The translations under genes and the position numbers were made by a program. DNA of 64,000 nucleotides from Runella rosea (lineage in GTDB: Bacteria > Bacteroidota > Bacteroidia > Cytophagales > Spirosomataceae): contig NZ_CP030850.1 in assembly GCF_003325355.1 (NCBI RefSeq), forward strand, positions 3,348,001-3,412,000, written 5' to 3'. Within the stretch, counting starts at the first letter, position 1. Each line of letters begins with the position of its first letter. Shown in pieces: positions 43,451 to 50,810 of the stretch. Below the pieces are notes generated by a model. It was given only the letters and a program-made list of their open reading frames with translations, was not told the DNA's origin and did not search any database.

Positions 43451-44500
43451 TTACAACGATTGGGTACTTGCAAAGGTAGCCCGTTTATCTACTTTTCCCG
43501 TGGGAGTTTCGCGAAATTTTTCCACCCTAATCAGCTCCTTGGGGATTTCGTAAGGGCTTAAGAGAGAGATTAACGCTTTATTTAAGGCTTCTACATCCAC
43601 CACTTCCGAGATCTCAAGCAACAAAATCAATCGTTGCCCCAAGCGCTCATCGGGTTTCCACCACGCAAAATACCGCTCTGCCCGATTCCATACCCGTTCA
43701 AAGGCCCTTTCTACCTTTTCCAACTGAATTTTTACACCACCACTATTGATGATATTATCGGCCCGACCCAGAATTTGAAACTGCCGCTCACCCGTAAATA
43801 CGACCACATCATTGGTTTGTACCCATTCCCCGTTGGTCACATCACCCCTGACTCGCAAGCAGTTGCGCTCATCAACCTCGGCTTCTATTCCCGTTAATAA
43901 CTGGTACGACTTATCCGCTTCATTAGCGCCGTTAAGGCGTTGTAAAGCCACGTGCGACACGGTTTCCGTCATTCCGTAGGTACTAAATACCGAAGCGTGC
44001 ACGGCTTTGATTTTGGTCAATAAAGCCCCGCTAATCGCCGCTCCACCAACCAAAATGACCTTTAAAGAATCAAGGCGTGACGGTTGAGTTTCTAACATGG
44101 TTTGGATTTGCAGCGGTACAAAGGCCGCAAAATCAACGTTAATTTCTTCTGACAACGCCTCAAACGGCTGCGAAGACGGCGGCACAATGTACATCTTCAG
44201 GCCGATTTCCATGCCCCGCACGAGCATCATTGTGCCTGCAATGTAGGATACGTTTAAGCAAACGAGCGCGGCATCTCCTTCTTGCAACCCCAGTGCCTTC
44301 CCAGTCATGCGGGCACTGGCCTGCATTTGAGCGCGCGTAAGCGTAATGGGCTTAGGCTGCCCCGTAGACCCTGAGGTATGAAGAACAAACGTTGTTTGTC
44401 CCAAAGCCCAATCATGACAAAACTCCCACGCCTGCCGAAAATACGGGTCACTAGGCGCGGGAGTTTGGAGAATTTTTGCGGGATGAATTTCGTAATACAT
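43451..44500 (-). CDS. menE: o-Succinylbenzoate-CoA ligase MenE
   Basis: A 349-residue AMP-forming ligase that activates o-succinylbenzoate with CoA in menaquinone synthesis. FVLHTSGSTGQPKPITLTRA holds the P-loop-like A3 motif near residue 40. The TYGMTETVSHVAL motif and the A8 region ILGRADNIINSGGVKIQLE follow. The late catalytic lysine lies in RETPTGKVDKRATF. It is shorter than usual (about 450) because the N-terminus lacks the first subdomain, as in other Bacteroidota MenE. The start is the ATG at 44500. The GTG at 44506 is possible. MenA is encoded at 49619-50518. Confidence 0.88.
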   Translation of the reverse strand: MYYEIHPAKILQTPAPSDPYFRQAWEFCHDWALGQTTFVLHTSGSTGQPKPITLTRAQMQASARMTGKALGLQEGDAALVCLNVSYIAGTMMLVRGMEIGLKMYIVPPSSQPFEALSEEINVDFAAFVPLQIQTMLETQPSRLDSLKVILVGGAAISGALLTKIKAVHASVFSTYGMTETVSHVALQRLNGANEADKSYQLLTGIEAEVDERNCLRVRGDVTNGEWVQTNDVVVFTGERQFQILGRADNIINSGGVKIQLEKVERAFERVWNRAERYFAWWKPDERLGQRLILLLEISEVVDVEALNKALISLLSPYEIPKELIRVEKFRETPTGKVDKRATFASTQSL

Positions 44501-44508
44501 TCTCACTT

Positions 44509-44970
44509 TTAAACAATAACCTCAATCACCCCCGTAGAGGCATCAAAGGAGGTTTTATAGGATGTAAGTGGCTTTGTAGCGGGGCCAGTCTGCACCGTCC
44601 CTCTATCCGAAAAAACCGACCCGTGATTGGGGCACACAAAGGTACTGTTTGAACTTACATAATTTACGGGAGTTCCTTCGTGCGTACACGCCTGAGAAAC
44701 CGCAATAACGGCTCCCTGCAAGGTACGAGCAATGATGATTCCTTTGTAGCGAATGAATCCCCCAGCGGTACGGAGGGCGGTATAATTCGGGTCGTTGACA
44801 TTCAGCGTAAAATCATTCGTCGGCGTTTCATCACCTGGCTTGGGATCATCGGTTCCTCCAGTACTACACCCAGACAAACATTGTTGTAATACAATGGCAC
44901 CCACACTTATTCCAACCATTTTAAAAAATTCTTTCCGGTCCATGGCCGTCGTTTTTTCCTGCGTAATCAT
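44509..44970 (-). CDS. Rieske [2Fe-2S] lipoprotein-like protein
   Basis: A 153-residue protein with a basic N-terminus and a hydrophobic stretch ending CLSGCSTGG, which could be a lipobox, then a Rieske domain. The two cluster ligand boxes are ACTHEGTPV and CPNHGSVFSDRG. The short length and lack of a catalytic domain suggest an electron-carrier or sensing role at the periplasmic side. Starts at ATG 44970 or 44943 (MDRKEFF). Its stop lies 8 bases before the MenE ATG, so the two are coupled. Confidence 0.86.
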   Translation of the reverse strand: MITQEKTTAMDRKEFFKMVGISVGAIVLQQCLSGCSTGGTDDPKPGDETPTNDFTLNVNDPNYTALRTAGGFIRYKGIIIARTLQGAVIAVSQACTHEGTPVNYVSSNSTFVCPNHGSVFSDRGTVQTGPATKPLTSYKTSFDASTGVIEVIV

Positions 44971-45146
44971 TTGTTAATGAGTTTTATACATTCACGTTTT
45001 TAAATTAAACATTCTCTGTTTAAATGCGTTTAACAGTAACCGATTTTAAACAAAAACGATGCTATTTCAACAAACAAAAGGTTGTTTTCTTACATTTATT
45101 CACTAATTACCTATGGAAACGTAAGGGGGCAAAAAAGATTGTAAAA

Positions 45147-46775
45147 ATGAAAAAATTGATTGGATTGTGCGGTTGGCTGTTGTTCCACAGCGGTATTTAT
45201 GCCCAAGGTTTCTACTCTACCAACTTACCGATTGTGGTGATTGAGACGGAAGGAAGATCGATTGTGGATGAGCCCAAAACAACCGTCAAAATAAAAATCA
45301 TCTACAACGGTCCCGACAAAATCACTTCCCTCACCGACGCCCCCAACGTGTACGATGGCTTTGCTGGCATTGAATTTCGTGGTTCCTCGTCGCAGATGTT
45401 CCCAAAAAAATCGTACGGTTTTGAACTCCGCGACGCCCAAGGCGAAAACAAAGAAGTGGCGCTATTGGGAATGCCCAAAAACGAAGATTGGATTTTGTTT
45501 GCGTCTTACAACGAGAAAAGCCTCATTCACAATGTATTGGCAATGAAGATGGCCAATGATTTGGGAATGTACGCCAGCCGAACCCACTACGTAGAACTGG
45601 TCGTAAACGGTCGTTATGAAGGCATTTATGTTTTGATGGAAAAGATAAAACGCAGCAACGGGCGGCTCGGAATCACCAAAATGTCGAGTGCCGACAACAG
45701 CGGCGATGCCCTCACAGGCGGCTACATCTTTAAAATCGACAAAACCACTGGCTCGGGAGGAAGTGCGGGTTGGTACTCCCAAATTCCACCCTTGAAAGCA
45801 AGTCGTGGGCAGCGTACCCTGTATTTGTACGAGTACCCGAAGTTTGACGACATGACGAGTGAGCAACGGCTCTATCTTCGAAACCACGTAAATACCGCCG
45901 AAGCAGTCCTAAACGGTGCCACATTTCGAGATTCTGTCAACGGCTATCGGCGATATTTTGACCCACTTTCGTTTGCACAGATATTTCTGGTCAATGAAGC
46001 TTCCAAGAACGTAGACGGGTACCGAATCAGCAGTTTTTTTCACAAAGAACGCGACAGTAAAAAAGGAAAAATCAAAGCGGGTCCGGCTTGGGATTACGAT
46101 TTGGCATTTGCCAACGTAGATTATTGCCAGGGCAACCAACCCTATGGCTGGGCCTATCTTTACGGCGATATTTGCCCAGACGACAATTGGCTGATGCCTT
46201 TCCAGTGGAAACGCATGTTGGAAGACCCTTATTTTGTCAATACCCTTTACGGTGAATACACACGGATGCGCGCTGGCCCATGGAAAACCGAACGACTCAA
46301 TGCTTATATCGACTCACTAGCCACTACTTTACAATCCTCCCAACAGCGTAATTTTCAGCGGTGGCCCGTTTTGGGGGTATATGTTTGGCCCAACCCCAAG
46401 CCTGTTCCTACCACTTGGCAGGGTGAAATCAATGAGCTAAAAAACTGGCTTTCAGCCCGATTAGCGTGGCTTGATGCCTCTATGCCCGGTACACTGACGG
46501 CTGTCGACCCTAGCCCGACGACTAACGAAATCAGCGTAGAATTAGCCCCCAATCCTTTTTCAGAACAAGCTCGATTGGTACTAAAAACCCCACGACCGAT
46601 GGAGATATTGACGGAAGTATTTGACATAAACGGTCGGTTGCTGGATACCAAACTTCATTTTCTTGAACATGCCAAAAACGAAATTTCGTTACCCGTAACA
46701 GGACCTTCGGGTACGTATATTTTACGTATCCATACGCCCCGAGAAGTGCTTCAGAAAAAAATGATGAAACGATAA
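45147..46775 (+). CDS. CotH kinase family protein with type IX secretion sorting tail
   Basis: A 542-residue exported protein. The signal peptide ends at IYAQ (about residue 19) if translation begins at the ATG at 45147. Its CotH domain shows the family run GIEFRGSSSQMFPKKSYGFE and the active-site motif KAGPAWDYDLAFANVDYCQG with the DYD acid pair. The last ~80 residues start with ELAPNPFSEQARL and contain GRLLDTKLHF and SGTYILRIHT, as in Por-secretion sorting tails. So it is probably attached to or released from the cell surface. CotH members are atypical protein kinases. The target is unknown. Confidence 0.88.
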   Translation: MKKLIGLCGWLLFHSGIYAQGFYSTNLPIVVIETEGRSIVDEPKTTVKIKIIYNGPDKITSLTDAPNVYDGFAGIEFRGSSSQMFPKKSYGFELRDAQGENKEVALLGMPKNEDWILFASYNEKSLIHNVLAMKMANDLGMYASRTHYVELVVNGRYEGIYVLMEKIKRSNGRLGITKMSSADNSGDALTGGYIFKIDKTTGSGGSAGWYSQIPPLKASRGQRTLYLYEYPKFDDMTSEQRLYLRNHVNTAEAVLNGATFRDSVNGYRRYFDPLSFAQIFLVNEASKNVDGYRISSFFHKERDSKKGKIKAGPAWDYDLAFANVDYCQGNQPYGWAYLYGDICPDDNWLMPFQWKRMLEDPYFVNTLYGEYTRMRAGPWKTERLNAYIDSLATTLQSSQQRNFQRWPVLGVYVWPNPKPVPTTWQGEINELKNWLSARLAWLDASMPGTLTAVDPSPTTNEISVELAPNPFSEQARLVLKTPRPMEILTEVFDINGRLLDTKLHFLEHAKNEISLPVTGPSGTYILRIHTPREVLQKKMMKR

Positions 46776-46779
46776 ACGG

Positions 46780-47229
46780 TTATTCGGTGCCCCCTGCATA
46801 GGAAGGAATGGTATCCAACAAAAAAGCCTGCCCGTCTTTTACTTCAAAAACAAAGTAATCCATTCCGTTGCTTATCAATACGTAGCGGGCTTTCAAAATG
46901 GAATTGTAGCGAATCGCCTGTTCGAAAACCACGTCGTTGAGCGAGATGTGCGGGGCTTTGCATTCCACCAATAAAAAGGGAATCCCTTCGCGGTCATAGA
47001 TTAAAATATCGGTGCGTTTGGCCAATTGGTGGTAGGTTAAGCCGCTTTCGGTCCGAATGAGGGCCTTCGGAAAACGATGCTCGCCCATGAGCCAATGCAA
47101 TACGTGTTGGCGCACCCATTCTTCGGGCGTAATCACCACGTATTTGCGCCGTATGATGTCGAAAATGTAGGGTTTTTCGCCGATTTTTGTAACTTTGTAC
47201 TCAAAGGCGGGCAAATTTAATTGTACCAT
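46780..47229 (-). CDS. Stand-alone HsdR_N-type PD-(D/E)XK nuclease domain protein
   Basis: A 149-residue protein that matches the N-terminal nuclease domain of type I restriction HsdR subunits. The catalytic Asp and ExK are in RTDILIYDREGIPFLLVECK, followed by the late Gln-motif-like FEQAIRYNSI. It has no helicase, HsdM or HsdS partner. It starts at the ATG at 47229. An extra 25-codon extension is unlikely. It is divergent from an AMP nucleosidase gene with an 80-base gap. Restriction activity is not implied. In Bacteroidota this lone domain is widespread and its role unknown. Confidence 0.84.
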   Translation of the reverse strand: MVQLNLPAFEYKVTKIGEKPYIFDIIRRKYVVITPEEWVRQHVLHWLMGEHRFPKALIRTESGLTYHQLAKRTDILIYDREGIPFLLVECKAPHISLNDVVFEQAIRYNSILKARYVLISNGMDYFVFEVKDGQAFLLDTIPSYAGGTE

Positions 47230-47309
47230 CTTTTGCGGGATTTGTAGGACATTGATTCTTACAAATCTTTTTTTTAACCTATTCCTCCCAGAAATCAACA
47301 ACAAAACTA

Positions 47310-48080
47310 ATGAAAACCAAAGAAGAAATCGTAGAAAATTGGCTACCCCGCTACACAGGCACTTCGCTTGAATCGTTCGGAGAATACATCCTGTTGACCA
47401 ATTTTATCAACTACGTACAGATGTTTGCCGACAAATACAACGTAGAAATACAGGGTCAGGGTCGCGCTATGCAAACCTCCACGGCCAACAATATCACCAT
47501 CATCAATTTCGGAATGGGTAGCGCCATGGCCGCCACGGTCATGGATTTGCTGTCGGCGGTTTCGCCCAAAGCCGTATTATTTTTAGGAAAATGTGGCGGC
47601 CTAAAAAAGACGCAAATCGGTGATTTAGTACTCCCCATTGCGGCCATTCGCGGCGAAGGAACCAGCAATGATTACATGCGTCCTGAAATCCCTGCGCTGC
47701 CTTCGTTCCGCTTACAACGTGCCGTCTCCTCGGTGATAAAACAGCACGAACTAGACTATTGGACGGGCACAGTGTACACCACTAACCGCCGCATTTGGGA
47801 ACACGACGAAGTGTTTAAAGATTATCTGCGCGAAATCCGTACCATGGCCATTGATATGGAAACCGCCACCATCTTTACGGTCGGTTTTGTGAATCAGATA
47901 CCACATGGAGCATTGTTGCTGGTTTCTGATAACCCGTTGGTTCCAGAAGGGGTTAAAACCGAAGAAAGCGACAAAAAAGTAACCTCGACATTTGTGGAAC
48001 GCCATCTGCAAATCGGCATTGACTCTCTCATTGAATTGGCCAACTCGGGCGAATCAGTGAAACACTTACGATTTGAGTAA
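47310..48080 (+). CDS. AMP nucleosidase-like protein
   Basis: A 256-residue phosphorylase-fold protein of the short AMP nucleosidase type, which cleaves AMP to adenine and ribose 5-phosphate. ITIINFGMGSAMAATVMDLL and LFLGKCGGLKK give the phosphate-binding and core strands. MAIDMETATIFTVGFVNQI gives the nucleoside-binding part, with LVSDNPLVPEGVK near the end. It is shorter than E. coli Amn (484) and lacks its N-terminal regulatory domain. It ends at a strong bidirectional terminator. Confidence 0.87.
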   Translation: MKTKEEIVENWLPRYTGTSLESFGEYILLTNFINYVQMFADKYNVEIQGQGRAMQTSTANNITIINFGMGSAMAATVMDLLSAVSPKAVLFLGKCGGLKKTQIGDLVLPIAAIRGEGTSNDYMRPEIPALPSFRLQRAVSSVIKQHELDYWTGTVYTTNRRIWEHDEVFKDYLREIRTMAIDMETATIFTVGFVNQIPHGALLLVSDNPLVPEGVKTEESDKKVTSTFVERHLQIGIDSLIELANSGESVKHLRFE

Positions 48081-48102
48081 GAAAGTCATCCCAGTCCATT
48101 CA

Positions 48103-48145
48103 TAGTAAAAAGCGCAACCAGGGACTCCGATTGCGCTTTTTACTA
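48103..48145. terminator. Bidirectional terminator between AMP nucleosidase and TPR genes
   Basis: TAGTAAAAAGCGCAA (48103-48117) and TTGCGCTTTTTACTA (48131-48145) pair perfectly over 15 bases around a 13-base loop, with A/T tracts on both sides. Serves the convergent genes at 47310-48080 and 48169-49509. Confidence 0.85.
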
Positions 48146-48168
48146 TCTAAACCTATGAGGTTTTGCTA

Positions 48169-49509
48169 TTAATTACAATAATCGCTGATTACTTTATACG
48201 CTTGCGTGTAGCCCAATTCGCCCGCTTTCGAGAGGTCCATGCAACCGCTGTTTTCATCGCCAAGGCTATGCTTGATTAGGCCGCGTACATAATACGCTTC
48301 GGCATATTTGGGATTAAGTTTCAAAGCACTTGAGCAATCCAAAACGGCACCGCGTTGGTCGCCCATAGCCGATTTTACCATTCCCCGCGTAAAATACGCT
48401 TCGTAGTAAGTAGGATTTAATTCAATGGCTCGGTTTAAATCAACGATGGCGCCCTTGCCGTCTCCTTGTTTATTTTTACCTACAGCTCTCGCAAAAAGCG
48501 CTTCCGAACGTTCTGTCGACAATTCATTGATTTTGTTGCGCTCTTGCACCACGCCTCTCAATTCATCCAAAATAGCGCGCGAAATTCGTCCAGCATACAC
48601 TACTTTCGAATCCGTCGGTGTATTATTAAGATCAACCGCTTTGTTTAAATCACTGATGGCATCGCGTTGGTTTCCTAACTTACTTTTACAAAATCCACGG
48701 CCATAATAGGCCCGATAATTTTGAGGGTCGAGCGTGATAGCCTGGTCAAAATCGGCAATGGCTTCTTCGTATTTTTCTAATTTGCTCCGCGAAAACCCTC
48801 GGTTATAAAACGACTCAGCCTCATCTGGTTTCAACTCAATTGCCTTTGAATAATCCGCCACTGAACCATTAAAATCATTCAGTTTAATCCGAGCGTATCC
48901 ACGGCCTGCAAAAGCCGACGGGCTCTTTGGCGTAAGGTCAATCACCCGCGAAAAGTCGGTTAATGCGCTGGTAAAATCTTCAAGTTTCAATTTTACGTTT
49001 CCTCTTGCGTACAAAGCCCCCGCGTTGTTGGGTTCCAATTCCACCGTACGGTTTAAATCTTGCAAAGCGCCCCGGTAATTTTCAAGACGAGACCGGTTGA
49101 TTCCCCGCTGATAATATCCCTGAGAGTCATCAGGATTTAATTCAATAGACCTTGAAAAATCCTGAATAGCTGAACGAAAGTCATCTTGCTTTGCCTTGCT
49201 GATTCCGCGGTATAAATAAGCGTCTGAATATTTAGGGTTAAGTTCAATCGAACGATCAAAATCCAAAATGGCACCTCGATTGTCTTTCAGATTAGCCTTT
49301 GCCATGGCACGGTTGTAGTAGCTGGGGGCATTTTCTGGACTCATGGAAATGGCCTGATTGAACGCCTGCAATGCCGCCATAAAATCTCCCGCTTTACTTT
49401 TTGTCACTCCTTCTTCAAAAAACTCGGCCGCAGTTTTTTGAGCTTTTACAAGAGTTGGGAATACCAGAAACAGGAAAAAAACAAATAACAAAATAGGATT
49501 TTTTTTCAT
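48169..49509 (-). CDS. TPR-repeat protein, exported
   Basis: A 446-residue protein with a signal peptide (cleavage near residue 23) followed by about a dozen tetratricopeptide repeats of 34 residues. Typical repeats read AILDFDRSIELNPKYSDAYL and AIQDFSRSIELNPDDSQGYY. A non-TPR insert of about 55 residues (about 280-335, ISRAILDELRGVVQERNKIN) breaks the array. It is likely a periplasmic scaffold for a partner not encoded here. The terminal CMDLSKAGELGYTQAYKVI is a capping helix. Function unknown. Confidence 0.88.
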   Translation of the reverse strand: MKKNPILLFVFFLFLVFPTLVKAQKTAAEFFEEGVTKSKAGDFMAALQAFNQAISMSPENAPSYYNRAMAKANLKDNRGAILDFDRSIELNPKYSDAYLYRGISKAKQDDFRSAIQDFSRSIELNPDDSQGYYQRGINRSRLENYRGALQDLNRTVELEPNNAGALYARGNVKLKLEDFTSALTDFSRVIDLTPKSPSAFAGRGYARIKLNDFNGSVADYSKAIELKPDEAESFYNRGFSRSKLEKYEEAIADFDQAITLDPQNYRAYYGRGFCKSKLGNQRDAISDLNKAVDLNNTPTDSKVVYAGRISRAILDELRGVVQERNKINELSTERSEALFARAVGKNKQGDGKGAIVDLNRAIELNPTYYEAYFTRGMVKSAMGDQRGAVLDCSSALKLNPKYAEAYYVRGLIKHSLGDENSGCMDLSKAGELGYTQAYKVISDYCN

Positions 49510-49618
49510 CGTAAAAGGGGTGAAATTAGAAGGTGAACAGGGATTCAGCCGTCAAAACTACCTAATTTTAAACGTCTTGCCAACTTGGTATCAAAATTAT
49601 TTTCCACTAAAAGACATA

Positions 49619-50518
49619 CTAACCAATCCAATACCCCACTCCGAAAAGCACGACAAACAACAGGGTAGAGAGCGCCATTTGTTTTAAATAAGGGTCTAAT
49701 TCACGCGGACTTTTTAAGCGACTTACCGCTAAACCGTTACGAATAAATAAGGGGAAGCTCAACAAAAAAAGCCATTGAGGAAGGGCCTCGAAATGAAAAA
49801 ACATATACAAAACACTGCATAACATTCCTCCCCCCAACAACAACCAATGGTAGACAATCGCACGCTCACGCCCCAGCCTGACGGGTACCGAGCGCTTACC
49901 TGTCAACGTATCTGATTCAATATCACGGATGTTATTGATGTTTAGGACTCCCACGGCAAACAAGCCACAACTGGTCGCTGGCAGAAGCAATGTCCAATCG
50001 AACGTTTTGGTATGTAAATAATAAACGCCCAACACCCCTACCCATCCAAAAAAAATCAGTACCGACACATCTCCCAGCCCCGCATATCCGTACGGGCGCT
50101 TACCTGCCGTGTAGGTGATGGCCGCAATAATGGCCAAGACCCCTAACCCCAAAAAAGCCGCAAACGTTTGCCAAGTAGCATCTTTGAGGGCTTCATACAA
50201 CAGTCCGATTCCACTCACCAAAGAAATTACGGAGAAAATGATGATGGCCCTTCGCATGGCATCTACCGAAATCGCCCCCGATTGCACCGTTCGCTGCGGC
50301 CCTTGCCGGGCTTCGGTGTCTTTTCCGTTGACGGTATCACCGTAATCGTTGGCAAAATTAGAAAGTACCTGCAAACAAATCGTGGTTACCACGGCCAAAA
50401 CAGCAATGGTCCAACTGAATTTTTCGTGCGCTGCCGCCAAAAAGCAGCCCATCAATATACTCGATAACGCTAAAGGCAACGTCCGCAAACGTGCCGCTTC
50501 AATCCAAGGTTTTATCAT
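49619..50518 (-). CDS. menA: 1,4-dihydroxy-2-naphthoate polyprenyltransferase MenA
   Basis: A 299-residue UbiA-family membrane prenyltransferase that attaches the isoprenoid chain to DHNA in menaquinone synthesis. Both Asp-rich motifs are present: NFANDYGDTVNGKDTE near 50-66 and NNIRDIESDTLTGKRS near 190. About eight hydrophobic segments follow the UbiA pattern. The upstream gap contains a 26-bp near-palindrome (50579-50604) and the divergent SRP RNA. MenE lies 6 kb away. Confidence 0.93.
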   Translation of the reverse strand: MIKPWIEAARLRTLPLALSSILMGCFLAAAHEKFSWTIAVLAVVTTICLQVLSNFANDYGDTVNGKDTEARQGPQRTVQSGAISVDAMRRAIIIFSVISLVSGIGLLYEALKDATWQTFAAFLGLGVLAIIAAITYTAGKRPYGYAGLGDVSVLIFFGWVGVLGVYYLHTKTFDWTLLLPATSCGLFAVGVLNINNIRDIESDTLTGKRSVPVRLGRERAIVYHWLLLGGGMLCSVLYMFFHFEALPQWLFLLSFPLFIRNGLAVSRLKSPRELDPYLKQMALSTLLFVVLFGVGYWIG

Positions 50519-50578
50519 TTAATGCACTCTTTTTAGTCTTTTTCCCTCAACTAGGGGTTTTTATTCAATTTTAAACGC

Positions 50579-50604
50579 TTAATTGTCAAACGTTTAACAA
50601 TTAA
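50579..50604. promoter_or_regulatory. 26-bp near-palindromic element between menA and the SRP RNA
   Basis: TTAATTGT (50579-50586), C, AAACGTTT, A, ACAATTAA (50597-50604) is self-complementary except for one pair. It lies about 60 bases before the menA ATG and about 50 before the SRP RNA promoter. It matches 2504-2528, upstream of the sigma factor gene, at 22 of 25 positions. Confidence 0.55.
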
Positions 50605-50628
50605 CTATTAACAATTCCCCTGCACTTT

Positions 50629-50659
50629 TTGGTGCGTTGTTTACAATTTCCTAATTTTG
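50629..50659 (+). promoter_or_regulatory. Promoter of the SRP RNA gene
   Basis: A -33 TTG at 50629-50631 and a perfect -7 TAATTTTG at 50652-50659 are 20 bases apart, the preferred Bacteroidota spacing. The predicted start, near 50664-50667, is the first base pair of the SRP RNA hairpin. Confidence 0.7.
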
Positions 50660-50663
50660 CAGC

Positions 50664-50761
50664 GGCAAATCGGAACTACCAGCTCCTGCTGAATCCCCCA
50701 GGTCTTGACCGAAGCAAGGGTAGGTGGTCGTAGCGGTGAGATTCTCGGTTTGCCATTTTTT
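50664..50761 (+). ncRNA. ffs: Signal recognition particle RNA (4.5S, small bacterial type)
   Basis: The segment folds into one long hairpin. GGCAAA (50664-50669) pairs with TTTGCC at 50749-50754, and CCCC pairs with GGG beside the tip. The conserved SRP core is present: CAGGTC (50699-50704), six bases, GAAGCA (50711-50716). E. coli has the same frame with CGGAAG between the two boxes, so the Ffh-binding loop is kept but the six bases are TTGACC here. A T-rich tail at 50756-50761 follows. The RNA would be about 95-100 bases, the size of small bacterial SRP RNAs. It guides membrane proteins to the translocon with Ffh. Confidence 0.82.
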
Positions 50762-50775
50762 GTTTTTATTCCGCA

Positions 50776-50808
50776 AACGTCGGCGAGGTTTTGAACCTCG
50801 CCGACGTT
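50776..50808. repeat. Palindromic intergenic repeat, copy 2
   Basis: Identical 33-base palindrome (arms AACGTCGGCGAGGTT and AACCTCGCCGACGTT) to 39557-39589. Here it is followed by T6, and it sits 3 bases after the stop of the minus-strand FAD oxidase gene. On the minus strand the A-rich flank precedes the stem, so it may end that transcript or the SRP RNA read-through. Confidence 0.85.
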
Positions 50809-50810
50809 TT

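Noticed and set aside
46780-47229. Active type I restriction-modification system
   Set aside because: Only the HsdR_N domain is encoded. No helicase, methylase or specificity subunit is nearby.
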